Positions 1 through 5,904 of a DNA stretch of 8,959 bases are shown here, piece after piece. Under the pieces are notes generated by a model. The model was not told where the DNA came from. It was given only the letters and a program-made list of their open reading frames with translations, and ran no database searches. The stretch's first letter is position 1. Each line of letters starts with the position of its first letter. The DNA is from Gammaproteobacteria bacterium. GTDB lineage: Bacteria > Pseudomonadota > Gammaproteobacteria > Thiohalospirales > Thiohalospiraceae. Location of the stretch: NCBI GenBank assembly GCA_014762485.1, contig JABURU010000252.1:1-8959 (forward strand). The letters run 5' to 3'. The position numbers and the translations under genes were made by a program.

Positions 1-519
1 AACCGAAACAACCAGCGGGGTCGCAACAAAACTGTCACTGGCATCAAAACGGGCCATACCGAGTCCGCAGGTTATTGCCTGGTAGCCTCCGCTGAGCGTA
101 ACAATATGCGCCTCATCTCGGTAGTAACCGGCACCGCAAATGAGGCGGCGCGCGCAACAGAGAGCCAGAAGCTATTGCGCTATGGCTACCGCTTTTTCTC
201 CACCTATTTCATTTATGACGCCAATACCGAACTACACAAGATGCAGGTTTGGAAAGGCGAGAAAGAGGAGGTTCCACTGGGCATAGATCAGCCCTTGTAC
301 GTCACCATTCCTCGTGGTCAATATAAAAAGCTCAAAGCCTCTCTGAATGTAAACCAGGATATCGAGGCACCTGTCGAACAAGGCAAACAGTATGGAACCG
401 TGAATGTTGTACTCGGTGAACAGCCACTACTGGAGCGCCCACTGGTGGCACTGGAAGCGGTAAACGAAGGCAGTCTTTGGGTTCGTGCCAAAGATGGCTT
501 TATTATGATGTTTCAGTAA
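1..519 (+). CDS. dacA: D-alanyl-D-alanine carboxypeptidase (PBP5/6 family), 3' part only
   Basis: The reading frame is open from base 1 and ends in TAA at 517-519, so 172 C-terminal residues are visible and the true start lies upstream; the ATG at 106 is internal. The third active-site motif of the penicillin-binding fold is present as KTGHT, with its Lys codon at 46-48, followed by a stretch closely like E. coli PBP5 (SAGY.LVASA, MRLISVV, KLLR.G.RFF). The second half, from about codon 75, fits the beta-rich PBP5 C-terminal domain (VTIPRGQ..KLKAS, RPLVALE). The SxxK and SxN motifs are outside the window. The family trims the terminal D-Ala from peptidoglycan pentapeptides on the periplasmic face and is anchored by a C-terminal amphipathic helix. 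Here the tail (about WVRAKDGFIMMFQ) is short but amphipathic. The dat start follows after 8 nt, suggesting cotranscription. dacA versus dacC cannot be separated from this fragment. Confidence 0.93.
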   Translation, partial: NRNNQRGRNKTVTGIKTGHTESAGYCLVASAERNNMRLISVVTGTANEAARATESQKLLRYGYRFFSTYFIYDANTELHKMQVWKGEKEEVPLGIDQPLYVTIPRGQYKKLKASLNVNQDIEAPVEQGKQYGTVNVVLGEQPLLERPLVALEAVNEGSLWVRAKDGFIMMFQ

Positions 520-527
520 CTAGGTCT

Positions 528-1406
528 ATGTCAGAAACTGTCATCGTCTATTTAAACGGAGACTTCCTGCCACTAGATGAGGCAAAAGTCTCCGTTCTTG
601 ATCGAGGCTTTATCTTCGGTGATGGGGTTTATGAAGTCATACCGGTGTATGGCAACCAGCCTTTTCGCCTTGAGCACCATCTTCAGCGTTTGCAAGATAG
701 TCTCAATGCGATACAAATCAATAACCCTCTTAGTACCAATGAGTGGAAAGATATAATCACCCACATCATCAAGCAGAACAAAGATGGTGGCAGCGACCAG
801 TCTATTTACCTGCAGATCACCCGGGGAGTCGCCCGTCGAGACCATAGTTTTCCTGACGATACGCCACCCACCGTATTTGTTATGAGTACTCCTCTGAATC
901 CTCCTGAACAAACATTATTAAACAGTGGTATTGATGCCGTTACCCTTCCCGATATTCGCTGGCTGAACTGCCATATTAAAGCGATCTCCCTGCTGCCGAA
1001 TGTATTATTTCGTCAGCAGGCAATCGATGCCGGTGCCACAGAAGCCATTCTTTTACGAGATGGAATGGCCACCGAGGGAGCGGCCAGCAACCTGTTCATT
1101 GTGAAAAATGATGTGATAATTACACCAGCTAAAAGTAGTAAATTACTGCCTGGTATTACACGGGATTTAATCGTTGAGCTGGCTGTCTCAAATGGTATCC
1201 AGTGCGAAGAGCGTGATATTAGCGAGACAGAACTACGCAACGCTGATGAGATCTGGATCAGCAGCTCTACCAAAGAAGTTATGCCGGTAGTAAAACTGGA
1301 TGATCTGGAGGTTGCAAACGGCAAACCTGGCCCCATATGGAGTAAGATGTATCAATTATATCAAGCCTGCAAAGCCTCACTCCGCAGTGCGGCCGCAGCT
1401 GATTAA
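528..1406 (+). CDS. dat: D-amino acid (D-alanine) aminotransferase, PLP fold type IV
   Basis: This 292-residue protein is close to the usual family length of about 280-290. The class IV aminotransferase pattern runs throughout: DRGFIFGDGVYEVI near residues 25-38, FRLEHHLQRL near 46-55, the PLP Schiff-base lysine K151 in HIKAISLLPN, and E183 in MATEGAASN, matching the Glu that contacts the PLP pyridine nitrogen. RGVARRDHSFP (about 99-109) carries R104 and H106, which correspond to the Arg/His pair that holds the substrate carboxylate in Bacillus D-amino acid transaminase; this favours the D-specific enzyme over branched-chain aminotransferase (ilvE) or aminodeoxychorismate lyase (pabC). Expected reaction: D-Ala + 2-oxoglutarate to pyruvate + D-Glu, in the cytoplasm. 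I chose ATG 528 because homology begins there and an in-frame ATG at 477 would overlap dacA. AGGT at 522-525 is too close to be an ideal ribosome site, so coupling to dacA translation is likely. Confidence 0.9.
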   Translation: MSETVIVYLNGDFLPLDEAKVSVLDRGFIFGDGVYEVIPVYGNQPFRLEHHLQRLQDSLNAIQINNPLSTNEWKDIITHIIKQNKDGGSDQSIYLQITRGVARRDHSFPDDTPPTVFVMSTPLNPPEQTLLNSGIDAVTLPDIRWLNCHIKAISLLPNVLFRQQAIDAGATEAILLRDGMATEGAASNLFIVKNDVIITPAKSSKLLPGITRDLIVELAVSNGIQCEERDISETELRNADEIWISSSTKEVMPVVKLDDLEVANGKPGPIWSKMYQLYQACKASLRSAAAAD

Positions 1407-1420
1407 TCACAGGTAATATC

Positions 1421-1690
1421 ATGCACGATAATCCAGAAACATTAATAGAATTTCCCTGCGAATTTGCCATCAAGGCGATGGGAAAAAATAACCAGGCTCT
1501 CCAGGCGGAAGTGATCAGCATCTGTAAAAAGCATGCTCCCGATTTAACTGAAGGGGCAATAAAGATGCGCCCCAGCAAAGGTGATAAGTGGTTATCTATA
1601 ACCATCACGATTACCGCCACCAGTAAACCACAGCTCGATGCCATCTACATGGAACTCAGTCAGTCAGAGCTCGTCACTATGACACTCTAA
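1421..1690 (+). CDS. ybeD: YbeD-family protein (DUF493)
   Basis: This 89-residue protein aligns along its length with E. coli YbeD (87 residues): a LIEFPCEF..KAMG start, KKHAPD in the middle, then a K.RPSKG..LSITITITATS beta-strand stretch, with a short hydrophobic end (VTMTL). The family has a small ferredoxin/ACT-like alpha-beta fold, shown by structure for E. coli YbeD, but no enzymatic activity is established. No signal peptide or membrane segment is visible, so it should be cytoplasmic. AGGT at 1411-1414 sits 6 nt before the ATG. The stop codon overlaps the lipB ATG by one base (TAATG), so the two proteins are very probably translationally coupled. The location between dacA/dat and lipB is the conserved one in gammaproteobacteria, which has led to suggestions of a link with lipoate metabolism; that link is inference. 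Confidence 0.9.
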   Translation: MHDNPETLIEFPCEFAIKAMGKNNQALQAEVISICKKHAPDLTEGAIKMRPSKGDKWLSITITITATSKPQLDAIYMELSQSELVTMTL

Positions 1691-2337
1691 TGTCTGACTC
1701 GACACTTTATATTCGACAACTAGGCCTGGAGGAATACCTGCCGGTCTGGCAGCGCATGCAAGCCTATACCGACACCCGTGACGAACATAGCAAGGATGAA
1801 ATCTGGCTAGTACAGCATCCTCCAGTCTTTACCCTGGGAAGAAATGGTAAACCGGAACATCTGCTAAACCTTGGTGATATTCCACTGGTTAAGGTAGACC
1901 GCGGTGGTCAGGTAACCTACCACGGTCCTGGTCAGATTGTGGCGTATTTAATGCTGGATCTCCGTCGTCTAGGAAAAGGTATTCGAGAAGTGGTTAGCTC
2001 TATAGAACGAGCCATTATCAACCAGCTTGCCCTGCATGAGATTCATGCCCAGGCGCGAGCAGATGCCCCCGGGGTATACGTAGATGATGCCAAGATCGCC
2101 GCACTTGGCCTCAGGGTACGACATGGCAAGTGTTACCATGGCCTGAGTTTTAATATCGATATGGATATGGAGCCGTTTTCTCGTATTAACCCCTGTGGTT
2201 ATCAAGGGATGGCGGTGACACAATTAAGTGATTTGATTGCTGCTGATATCCAGATTGATCGAACGGAAAAAGAACTAATTATCCAGCTCGCATCTCAGTT
2301 AGACTATAAAAATATTGACTGGATAACTAGCGATTAG
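1690..2337 (+). CDS. lipB: Octanoyl-[acyl-carrier-protein]:protein N-octanoyltransferase
   Basis: LipB moves the octanoyl group from octanoyl-ACP onto the lipoyl-domain lysine of E2 subunits and GcvH in the cytoplasm, the first step of endogenous lipoate attachment. The protein is 215 residues against 213 in E. coli. Family blocks are clear: VQHPPVFTLGR (about 42-52), RGGQVTYHGPGQ.VAY (about 72-86), then the catalytic pair K135 (DDAKIAALG) and C169 (NPCGYQGM), at the same numbers as E. coli K135 and C169. The protein should therefore be active. The ATG overlaps the ybeD stop (TAATG) and has no clear Shine-Dalgarno sequence, so it probably depends on ybeD translation. In the E. coli-type layout lipA (lipoyl synthase) lies downstream; here the next gene is a convergent pirin and no lipA sequence is present in the window. 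Confidence 0.96.
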   Translation: MSDSTLYIRQLGLEEYLPVWQRMQAYTDTRDEHSKDEIWLVQHPPVFTLGRNGKPEHLLNLGDIPLVKVDRGGQVTYHGPGQIVAYLMLDLRRLGKGIREVVSSIERAIINQLALHEIHAQARADAPGVYVDDAKIAALGLRVRHGKCYHGLSFNIDMDMEPFSRINPCGYQGMAVTQLSDLIAADIQIDRTEKELIIQLASQLDYKNIDWITSD

Positions 2338-2392
2338 CCTCTCTAACTCCAGCATTCCAACCCGTAGCATTTATCATAATCGTGGCCACATA
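2338..2392. other. Convergent gap between lipB and the pirin gene
   Basis: This 55-nt gap separates the ends of two converging genes. I looked for a GC-rich stem followed by a T run on either strand and found none. The only symmetric element is the 8-bp palindrome GTGGCCAC at 2382-2389, which has no loop and no T tract. Termination of either transcript is therefore not explained by a visible intrinsic terminator here, and the two transcripts may overlap in antisense or end by Rho. Confidence 0.5.
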
Positions 2393-3250
2393 CTAAGCTG
2401 TTACCATATTGGCCTTCTTACGAACCAGGGTACCATTCTGATAGTCAGCCATCGCCTGGTGAATCTCTTCATTACTATTCATTACAAAGGGACCATATTG
2501 CACTATGCTCTCCCCTATTGGTCGCCCACTAACAAGAATGAATCGCGCATCACTGTCTGCAGTTGACACACTTATATCCGTTGCGCCCTTGTCTATCGCC
2601 AGTAAATGATGTCGCTTGACCGCCTGCCCATTAAGCAGGGCTACACCTTCAAAGATATATAAAAAAGTGTTGTGTTCAGGATTCAGGGTAAAATCAAACT
2701 GGCCATTTTCTGCCAACTGGACATCCAGGTACTGAATATTTGTATCCGTATCTATAATGGGTCCACTCGCATGTTGATAATTGCCAATCAATACCTTCAC
2801 CTCGGCCTGGTTGGATTTAACCGAGGGAAATGCGTCTGGAGCAAACTCCTGGTATTCAGGATCACTCATTTTTTCACTGGCAGGGAGATTGATCCATAAC
2901 TGAAAGCCTCTCATCAAGCCCTGCTCCTGCTTCGGCATCTCCGAATGGATCACCCCACTCGCGGCCCTCATCCACTGTGCGGCACCAGGAGACAAATCCC
3001 CGGTATTGCCCATAGAATCCTTATGTTGCATATGACCATCGATCATATAGGTAAAGGTGATAAAGCCCCGGTGTGGGTGTGGCGGAAAGCCAGCGATATA
3101 TTCATCTGGATCATCTGAGCCAAAATGATCCAGCATCAAAAACGGGTCAAAATTCTTTAATGCGGGTGTACCAATAGTACGGTGCACCGTGACCCCCGCC
3201 CCTTCAGATACTTCGTGCGCGGGTATTTGACGAATAGATACTGTGCTCAT
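2393..3250 (-). CDS. Pirin-family cupin protein (possible quercetin dioxygenase)
   Basis: This is a 285-residue bicupin of the pirin family. The N-terminal cupin carries the metal-binding set: H58 and H60 in PPHPHRGF, then H102 and E104 in GVIHSEMP, matching the His-His-His-Glu iron site of human pirin and E. coli YhhW. Other family blocks are FDPFLMLDHFG (34-44), TYMIDGHMQHKDS (67-79) and MRGFQLWINLP (about 113-123), followed by a pirin C-terminal cupin from about residue 165. Some family members oxidise quercetin in vitro; a Serratia pirin has been reported to bind the pyruvate dehydrogenase E1 subunit. The true substrate here cannot be read from sequence. The start is well supported by GGAAGG (plus coordinates 3256-3261) 5 nt before the ATG. 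It lies downstream of pnp in the same direction but beyond a strong terminator, so it is probably transcribed separately. Confidence 0.92.
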   Translation of the reverse strand: MSTVSIRQIPAHEVSEGAGVTVHRTIGTPALKNFDPFLMLDHFGSDDPDEYIAGFPPHPHRGFITFTYMIDGHMQHKDSMGNTGDLSPGAAQWMRAASGVIHSEMPKQEQGLMRGFQLWINLPASEKMSDPEYQEFAPDAFPSVKSNQAEVKVLIGNYQHASGPIIDTDTNIQYLDVQLAENGQFDFTLNPEHNTFLYIFEGVALLNGQAVKRHHLLAIDKGATDISVSTADSDARFILVSGRPIGESIVQYGPFVMNSNEEIHQAMADYQNGTLVRKKANMVTA

Positions 3251-3283
3251 TTATGCCTTCCATTAAAACAGGGTAATCAGCCA

Positions 3284-3311
3284 AGTATGGCAGCTCTATA
3301 GTCCAACTCAA
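3284..3311 (-). promoter_or_regulatory. Candidate sigma70-type promoter for the pirin gene
   Basis: On the minus strand a TTGAGT box (plus 3306-3311) and a CATACT box (plus 3284-3289) are separated by 16 nt, each matching 4 of 6 consensus bases. They lie between the pnp terminator and the pirin ribosome site, where a promoter would be expected. The match is weak and a 112-nt AT-rich gap will hold such pairs by chance, so this is a candidate only. Confidence 0.3.
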
Positions 3312-3331
3312 ACAGGAATATTTTGTTGGAC
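3301..3331. repeat. 7-bp inverted repeat upstream of the pirin gene
   Basis: The perfect arms GTCCAAC (3301-3307) and GTTGGAC (3325-3331) are separated by 17 bp, a centre-to-centre distance of about 24 bp. One arm overlaps the candidate -35 box, so it could be a regulator binding site. A 7-bp arm pair with free spacing is not rare by chance in a gap this size, and no regulator gene is nearby. Confidence 0.3.
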
Positions 3332-3363
3332 AGATGCAGGCTATTTGAATTTTCCTACAATAA

Positions 3364-3389
3364 AAAAGGGCTCCCGTAGGAGCCCTTTT
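3364..3389 (-). terminator. Intrinsic terminator of the pnp operon
   Basis: Read on the minus strand, a perfect 7-bp stem GGGCTCC / GGAGCCC (plus arms 3379-3385 and 3368-3374) closes a TACG loop and runs straight into TTTTTT (plus 3362-3367). In RNA the loop with its closing pair is cUACGg, a member of the very stable UNCG tetraloop class. It lies 21 nt past the pnp stop codon. Four A bases before the stem could pair with the T run, and on the plus strand the stem is followed by TTTT, so weak activity in the other direction is possible; no plus-strand gene ends here. Confidence 0.93.
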
Positions 3390-3410
3390 CGCAAACAGGA
3401 TTAAGTAGCT

Positions 3411-5498
3411 TTACTCACCTGCGGCAATCGCCTTCATAGACAGACGAATACGGCCCTGCTTGTCGATTTCCAAAACCTTAACCTTAACAACATCACCTTC
3501 AGACAGCTTGTCGCTAACGTTTTCCACACGCTCTTCAGAGATCTGGGAGATATGTACCAGACCATCCTTACCAGGCAGTACAGTAACAAAGGCACCGAAG
3601 TCCATCAGCTTGTTGACGCGGCCTTCGTAGATCTTGCCTACTTCCACATCAGCGGTGATGTCTTCAACACGCTTTTTCGCCGCTTCCGCCGCCGCGTTAT
3701 CTGCCGAGGCAATTTTTACCAAACCGTCATCACTGATATCGATAACCGCACCGGTCTCTTCGGTAATAGAACGAATGGTTGCACCACCCTTACCGATAAC
3801 ATCGCGAATCTTGTCCGGATGGATCTTCATGGTCAGGTAGCGTGGAGCAAAGTCCGACATCTCGACACGAGGCTCGGAGATAACGGCATTCATCGCATCC
3901 AGAATAGTCAATCGACCTTCTTTCGCCTGCTCCAGGGCCTTATCCATGATGTCACGGGTAATGCCGTCGATCTTGATATCCATCTGCAGCGCAGTAATAC
4001 CATTGGTAGTACCTGCGACCTTAAAGTCCATATCACCCAGGTGATCTTCATCACCAAGGATATCGGATAGAACAGCAAACTTGTTCTCTTCTTTAATCAG
4101 GCCCATGGCGATACCGGCCACAGGTGCCTTCAGAGGTACACCGGCATCCATCATCGCTAGCGAGGAGCCACAAACAGAGGCCATCGAGCTAGAACCATTG
4201 GATTCAGTGATCTCGGAAACCACACGAATGGAGTAAGGGAAGCTATCCTGTGCAGGCATCATTGCCTGTACACCACGCTTGGCCAGACGACCGTGACCGA
4301 CTTCACGACGACCAGGTGTGCCAACACGACCACACTCACCTACGCTGTAAGGAGGGAAGTTGTAGTGCAGCATGAAACTTTCTTTACGCTCACCTTCGAT
4401 GGCATCAATGGTTTGCGCGTCACGCTCAGTACCCAAAGTGGTCACCACCAGGGCCTGGGTTTCACCCCGGGTAAACAGGGCTGAACCGTGTGTACGTGGT
4501 AATACACCAACGCGAACACTAATGGGACGTACAGTGCGGGTATCACGACCATCTATACGGGCTTCACCAGATATGATGCGACCACGTACAACGCTCTTTT
4601 CCAGGCTACCTACAGCTTTGCTGACTTCATCAGCAGCAAACTCGGCATCATCAGCACCAGCCAGCTTATCGACGACAGCAGAACGAATTTCGCTCAGACG
4701 AGCATAACGATCCTGCTTGTCACTAATCTGATAAGCCTCGGTCAGGCTGCCTTCGGCTTCTGCGGCAACAGCACTCTTCAGCGCTTCGTTGGTAGCAGGA
4801 GCCTGCCAATCCCATTTCTCAACCTTGGCATCGTCAACCAGGGAGCTAATAGCCTGAATTACGATCTGCATCTGCTCGTGACCGTAAACCACGGAGCCCA
4901 GCATGACTTCTTCAGAAAGCTCGTTGGCTTCAGACTCAACCATCAGTACCGCATTTTCGGTACCGGCAACGACCAGGTCCAGCTCAGAAGTTTCCAGTTG
5001 AGCCTTGCTAGGGTTCAGCAGGTACTGACCATCTTTATAACCGACACGGGCACCACCAATAGGGCCGTTAAACGGTGCACCGGACAGCGCCAGGGCAGCC
5101 GAGGCTCCGATCATGGCAGGAATATCGGGATCAATCTGAGGGTCAAGTGACATCACGGTGGCGATGACCTGCACTTCATTCTTGAAGCCTGATGGGAACA
5201 GTGGACGAATTGGACGGTCAATCAGACGAGAAGTCAGAGTCTCTTTCTCGCTGGGACGACCTTCACGCTTGAAGAATCCGCCTGGAATCTTGCCCGCGGC
5301 GTAGGTACGTTCCTGATAATTAACAGTCAAAGGGAAGAAATCACGTCCTTCAACAGCTTCTTTCTGTGCAACGGCAGTTACCAGAACAACCGTGTCGCCC
5401 ATGGATACCATGACTGCACTGGATTGTCTGGCAATTTCGCCAGTTTCCAGACGTATGGTGTGCTCACCATACTGGAATTCTTTTATGATCGGGTTCAC
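3411..5498 (-). CDS. pnp: Polyribonucleotide nucleotidyltransferase (PNPase)
   Basis: PNPase is a trimeric 3'-5' phosphorolytic exoribonuclease in mRNA decay and RNA quality control. The full domain set is visible: first RNase PH domain with FFPLTVNYQERTY (54-66), the RNA-constriction FF at 75-76 and RLIDRPIRP (91-99); a helical linker; a second RNase PH domain with GSSSMASVCGSS and the catalytic acids D483 and D489 in GDEDHLGDMDF (E. coli D486 and D492); a KH domain with GKGG at 569-572; and an S1 domain from about 621. The protein is 695 residues against 711 in E. coli, with almost no tail after S1. I place the start at GTG 5498: VNPIIKEFQYG matches the E. coli N terminus, and GGAAGG (plus 5504-5509) lies 5 nt upstream. 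An in-frame ATG at 5573 would add 25 unrelated residues and run into rpsO. Confidence 0.96.
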   Translation of the reverse strand: MNPIIKEFQYGEHTIRLETGEIARQSSAVMVSMGDTVVLVTAVAQKEAVEGRDFFPLTVNYQERTYAAGKIPGGFFKREGRPSEKETLTSRLIDRPIRPLFPSGFKNEVQVIATVMSLDPQIDPDIPAMIGASAALALSGAPFNGPIGGARVGYKDGQYLLNPSKAQLETSELDLVVAGTENAVLMVESEANELSEEVMLGSVVYGHEQMQIVIQAISSLVDDAKVEKWDWQAPATNEALKSAVAAEAEGSLTEAYQISDKQDRYARLSEIRSAVVDKLAGADDAEFAADEVSKAVGSLEKSVVRGRIISGEARIDGRDTRTVRPISVRVGVLPRTHGSALFTRGETQALVVTTLGTERDAQTIDAIEGERKESFMLHYNFPPYSVGECGRVGTPGRREVGHGRLAKRGVQAMMPAQDSFPYSIRVVSEITESNGSSSMASVCGSSLAMMDAGVPLKAPVAGIAMGLIKEENKFAVLSDILGDEDHLGDMDFKVAGTTNGITALQMDIKIDGITRDIMDKALEQAKEGRLTILDAMNAVISEPRVEMSDFAPRYLTMKIHPDKIRDVIGKGGATIRSITEETGAVIDISDDGLVKIASADNAAAEAAKKRVEDITADVEVGKIYEGRVNKLMDFGAFVTVLPGKDGLVHISQISEERVENVSDKLSEGDVVKVKVLEIDKQGRIRLSMKAIAAGE

Positions 5499-5547
5499 TT
5501 GGACCTTCCTTATTTTGATAGCCGGTTCGCGCGAGGATGCGCCGTTA
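5499..5547 (-). promoter_or_regulatory. Short rpsO-pnp spacer with the pnp ribosome binding site
   Basis: The 49-nt spacer holds AAGGAAGG (plus 5504-5511), a strong Shine-Dalgarno sequence 5 nt before the GTG of pnp; this decides the start. The remainder is GC-rich next to the rpsO stop and offers only a 4-bp GCGC/GCGC stem. In E. coli the much longer rpsO-pnp interval carries a terminator and the RNase III-cut stem used in PNPase autoregulation; neither is visible here. Confidence 0.75.
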
Positions 5548-5817
5548 TTAACGACGCAGACCCAGCTTGGCAATCAGATCGCGATAACGCTGCAAATCCT
5601 TTTTCTTCAGGTAATCCAGCAACTTACGACGCTGGCTAACCATCTTCAGCAGACCCTGACGGGAATGATGATCATGAATGTGTTCTTTGAAGTGCTTGGA
5701 CAGCTCTTCGATATTGGCAGTTAACAGAGCAACCTGTACTTCAGGTGAACCAGTATCACCGGCACCACGTGCGTGCTCATTGACAATTTCAGACTTTTTT
5801 TCGGCGGACAGAGCCAT
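5548..5817 (-). CDS. rpsO: 30S ribosomal protein S15
   Basis: S15 is a primary 16S rRNA binding protein of the central domain (platform) of the 30S subunit and takes part in subunit bridging. At 89 residues it has the standard bacterial length. It shows the complete family pattern: GDTGSPEVQVALLT (20-33), L..HFKEH.HDHHSRQGLL (about 39-56), then VSQRRKLLDYLKKKD and a basic LGLRR end. Many residues are those known to contact the rRNA three-way junction and the GU/GC helix (the HDHHSR region). Two adjacent stops (TAA TAA) end the gene. It lies 87 nt after truB and 49 nt before pnp, the conserved gammaproteobacterial order. A likely promoter and a leader hairpin sit directly upstream, so it is probably transcribed both from the long operon and from its own promoter. 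Confidence 0.98.
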   Translation of the reverse strand: MALSAEKKSEIVNEHARGAGDTGSPEVQVALLTANIEELSKHFKEHIHDHHSRQGLLKMVSQRRKLLDYLKKKDLQRYRDLIAKLGLRR

Positions 5818-5824
5818 TTACCTA

Positions 5825-5839
5825 TAACTCCCAGAGTTA
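5825..5839 (-). promoter_or_regulatory. Leader hairpin overlapping the rpsO ribosome site
   Basis: On the minus strand a 6-bp stem TAACTC / GAGTTA closes a 3-nt TGG loop. The better of two possible Shine-Dalgarno matches, GGGAG (plus 5828-5832, 10 nt before the ATG), lies half in the loop and half in the 3' arm, so folding would hide it. The alternative AGG at plus 5821-5823 is only 3 nt from the ATG. S15 represses its own translation through leader structures in E. coli and other bacteria; whether this hairpin serves that role is inference. Confidence 0.45.
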
Positions 5840-5860
5840 ACGAAAACTAATGCGTGCCGT

Positions 5861-5890
5861 ATTTTAGCTTACGCATCATACCTCTAACAA
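5861..5890 (-). promoter_or_regulatory. Likely sigma70 promoter for rpsO-pnp
   Basis: On the minus strand TTGTTA (plus 5885-5890, 4 of 6 consensus bases) is followed after 18 nt by TAAAAT (plus 5861-5866, 5 of 6). It lies in the truB-rpsO gap and predicts a transcript starting near 5854 with a leader of roughly 35-40 nt. E. coli also has a dedicated rpsO promoter in this gap. The 6-bp arms ATGCGT (5850-5855) and ACGCAT (5871-5876) flank the -10 box symmetrically. Confidence 0.6.
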
Positions 5891-5904
5891 GCGAAAATCG
5901 GACT

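Noticed and set aside
477..527. ATG at 477 as the dat start
   Set aside because: It would overlap the dacA end by 43 nt and add 17 residues without family similarity; ATG 528 matches the family N terminus.
1388..1397. 10-bp palindrome TGCGGCCGCA at the end of dat
   Set aside because: It falls in the coding sequence for the Ala-rich C terminus; there is no T tract and no second copy nearby, so it is most simply explained by GCN codons.
1279..1644. 121-codon minus-strand frame over the end of dat and ybeD
   Set aside because: It is antisense to two clearly recognisable genes, spans their junction and has no recognisable domain; treated as spurious.
3552..4070. 172-codon plus-strand open frame inside pnp
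   Set aside because: It lies entirely antisense to a fully conserved PNPase coding region, its translation resembles no family I know, and no ribosome site is evident. It is a shadow of the pnp frame.
5499..5573. ATG at 5573 as the pnp start
   Set aside because: The 25 extra residues do not match PNPase, the region overlaps the rpsO end, and a strong ribosome site precedes the GTG at 5498 where homology begins.
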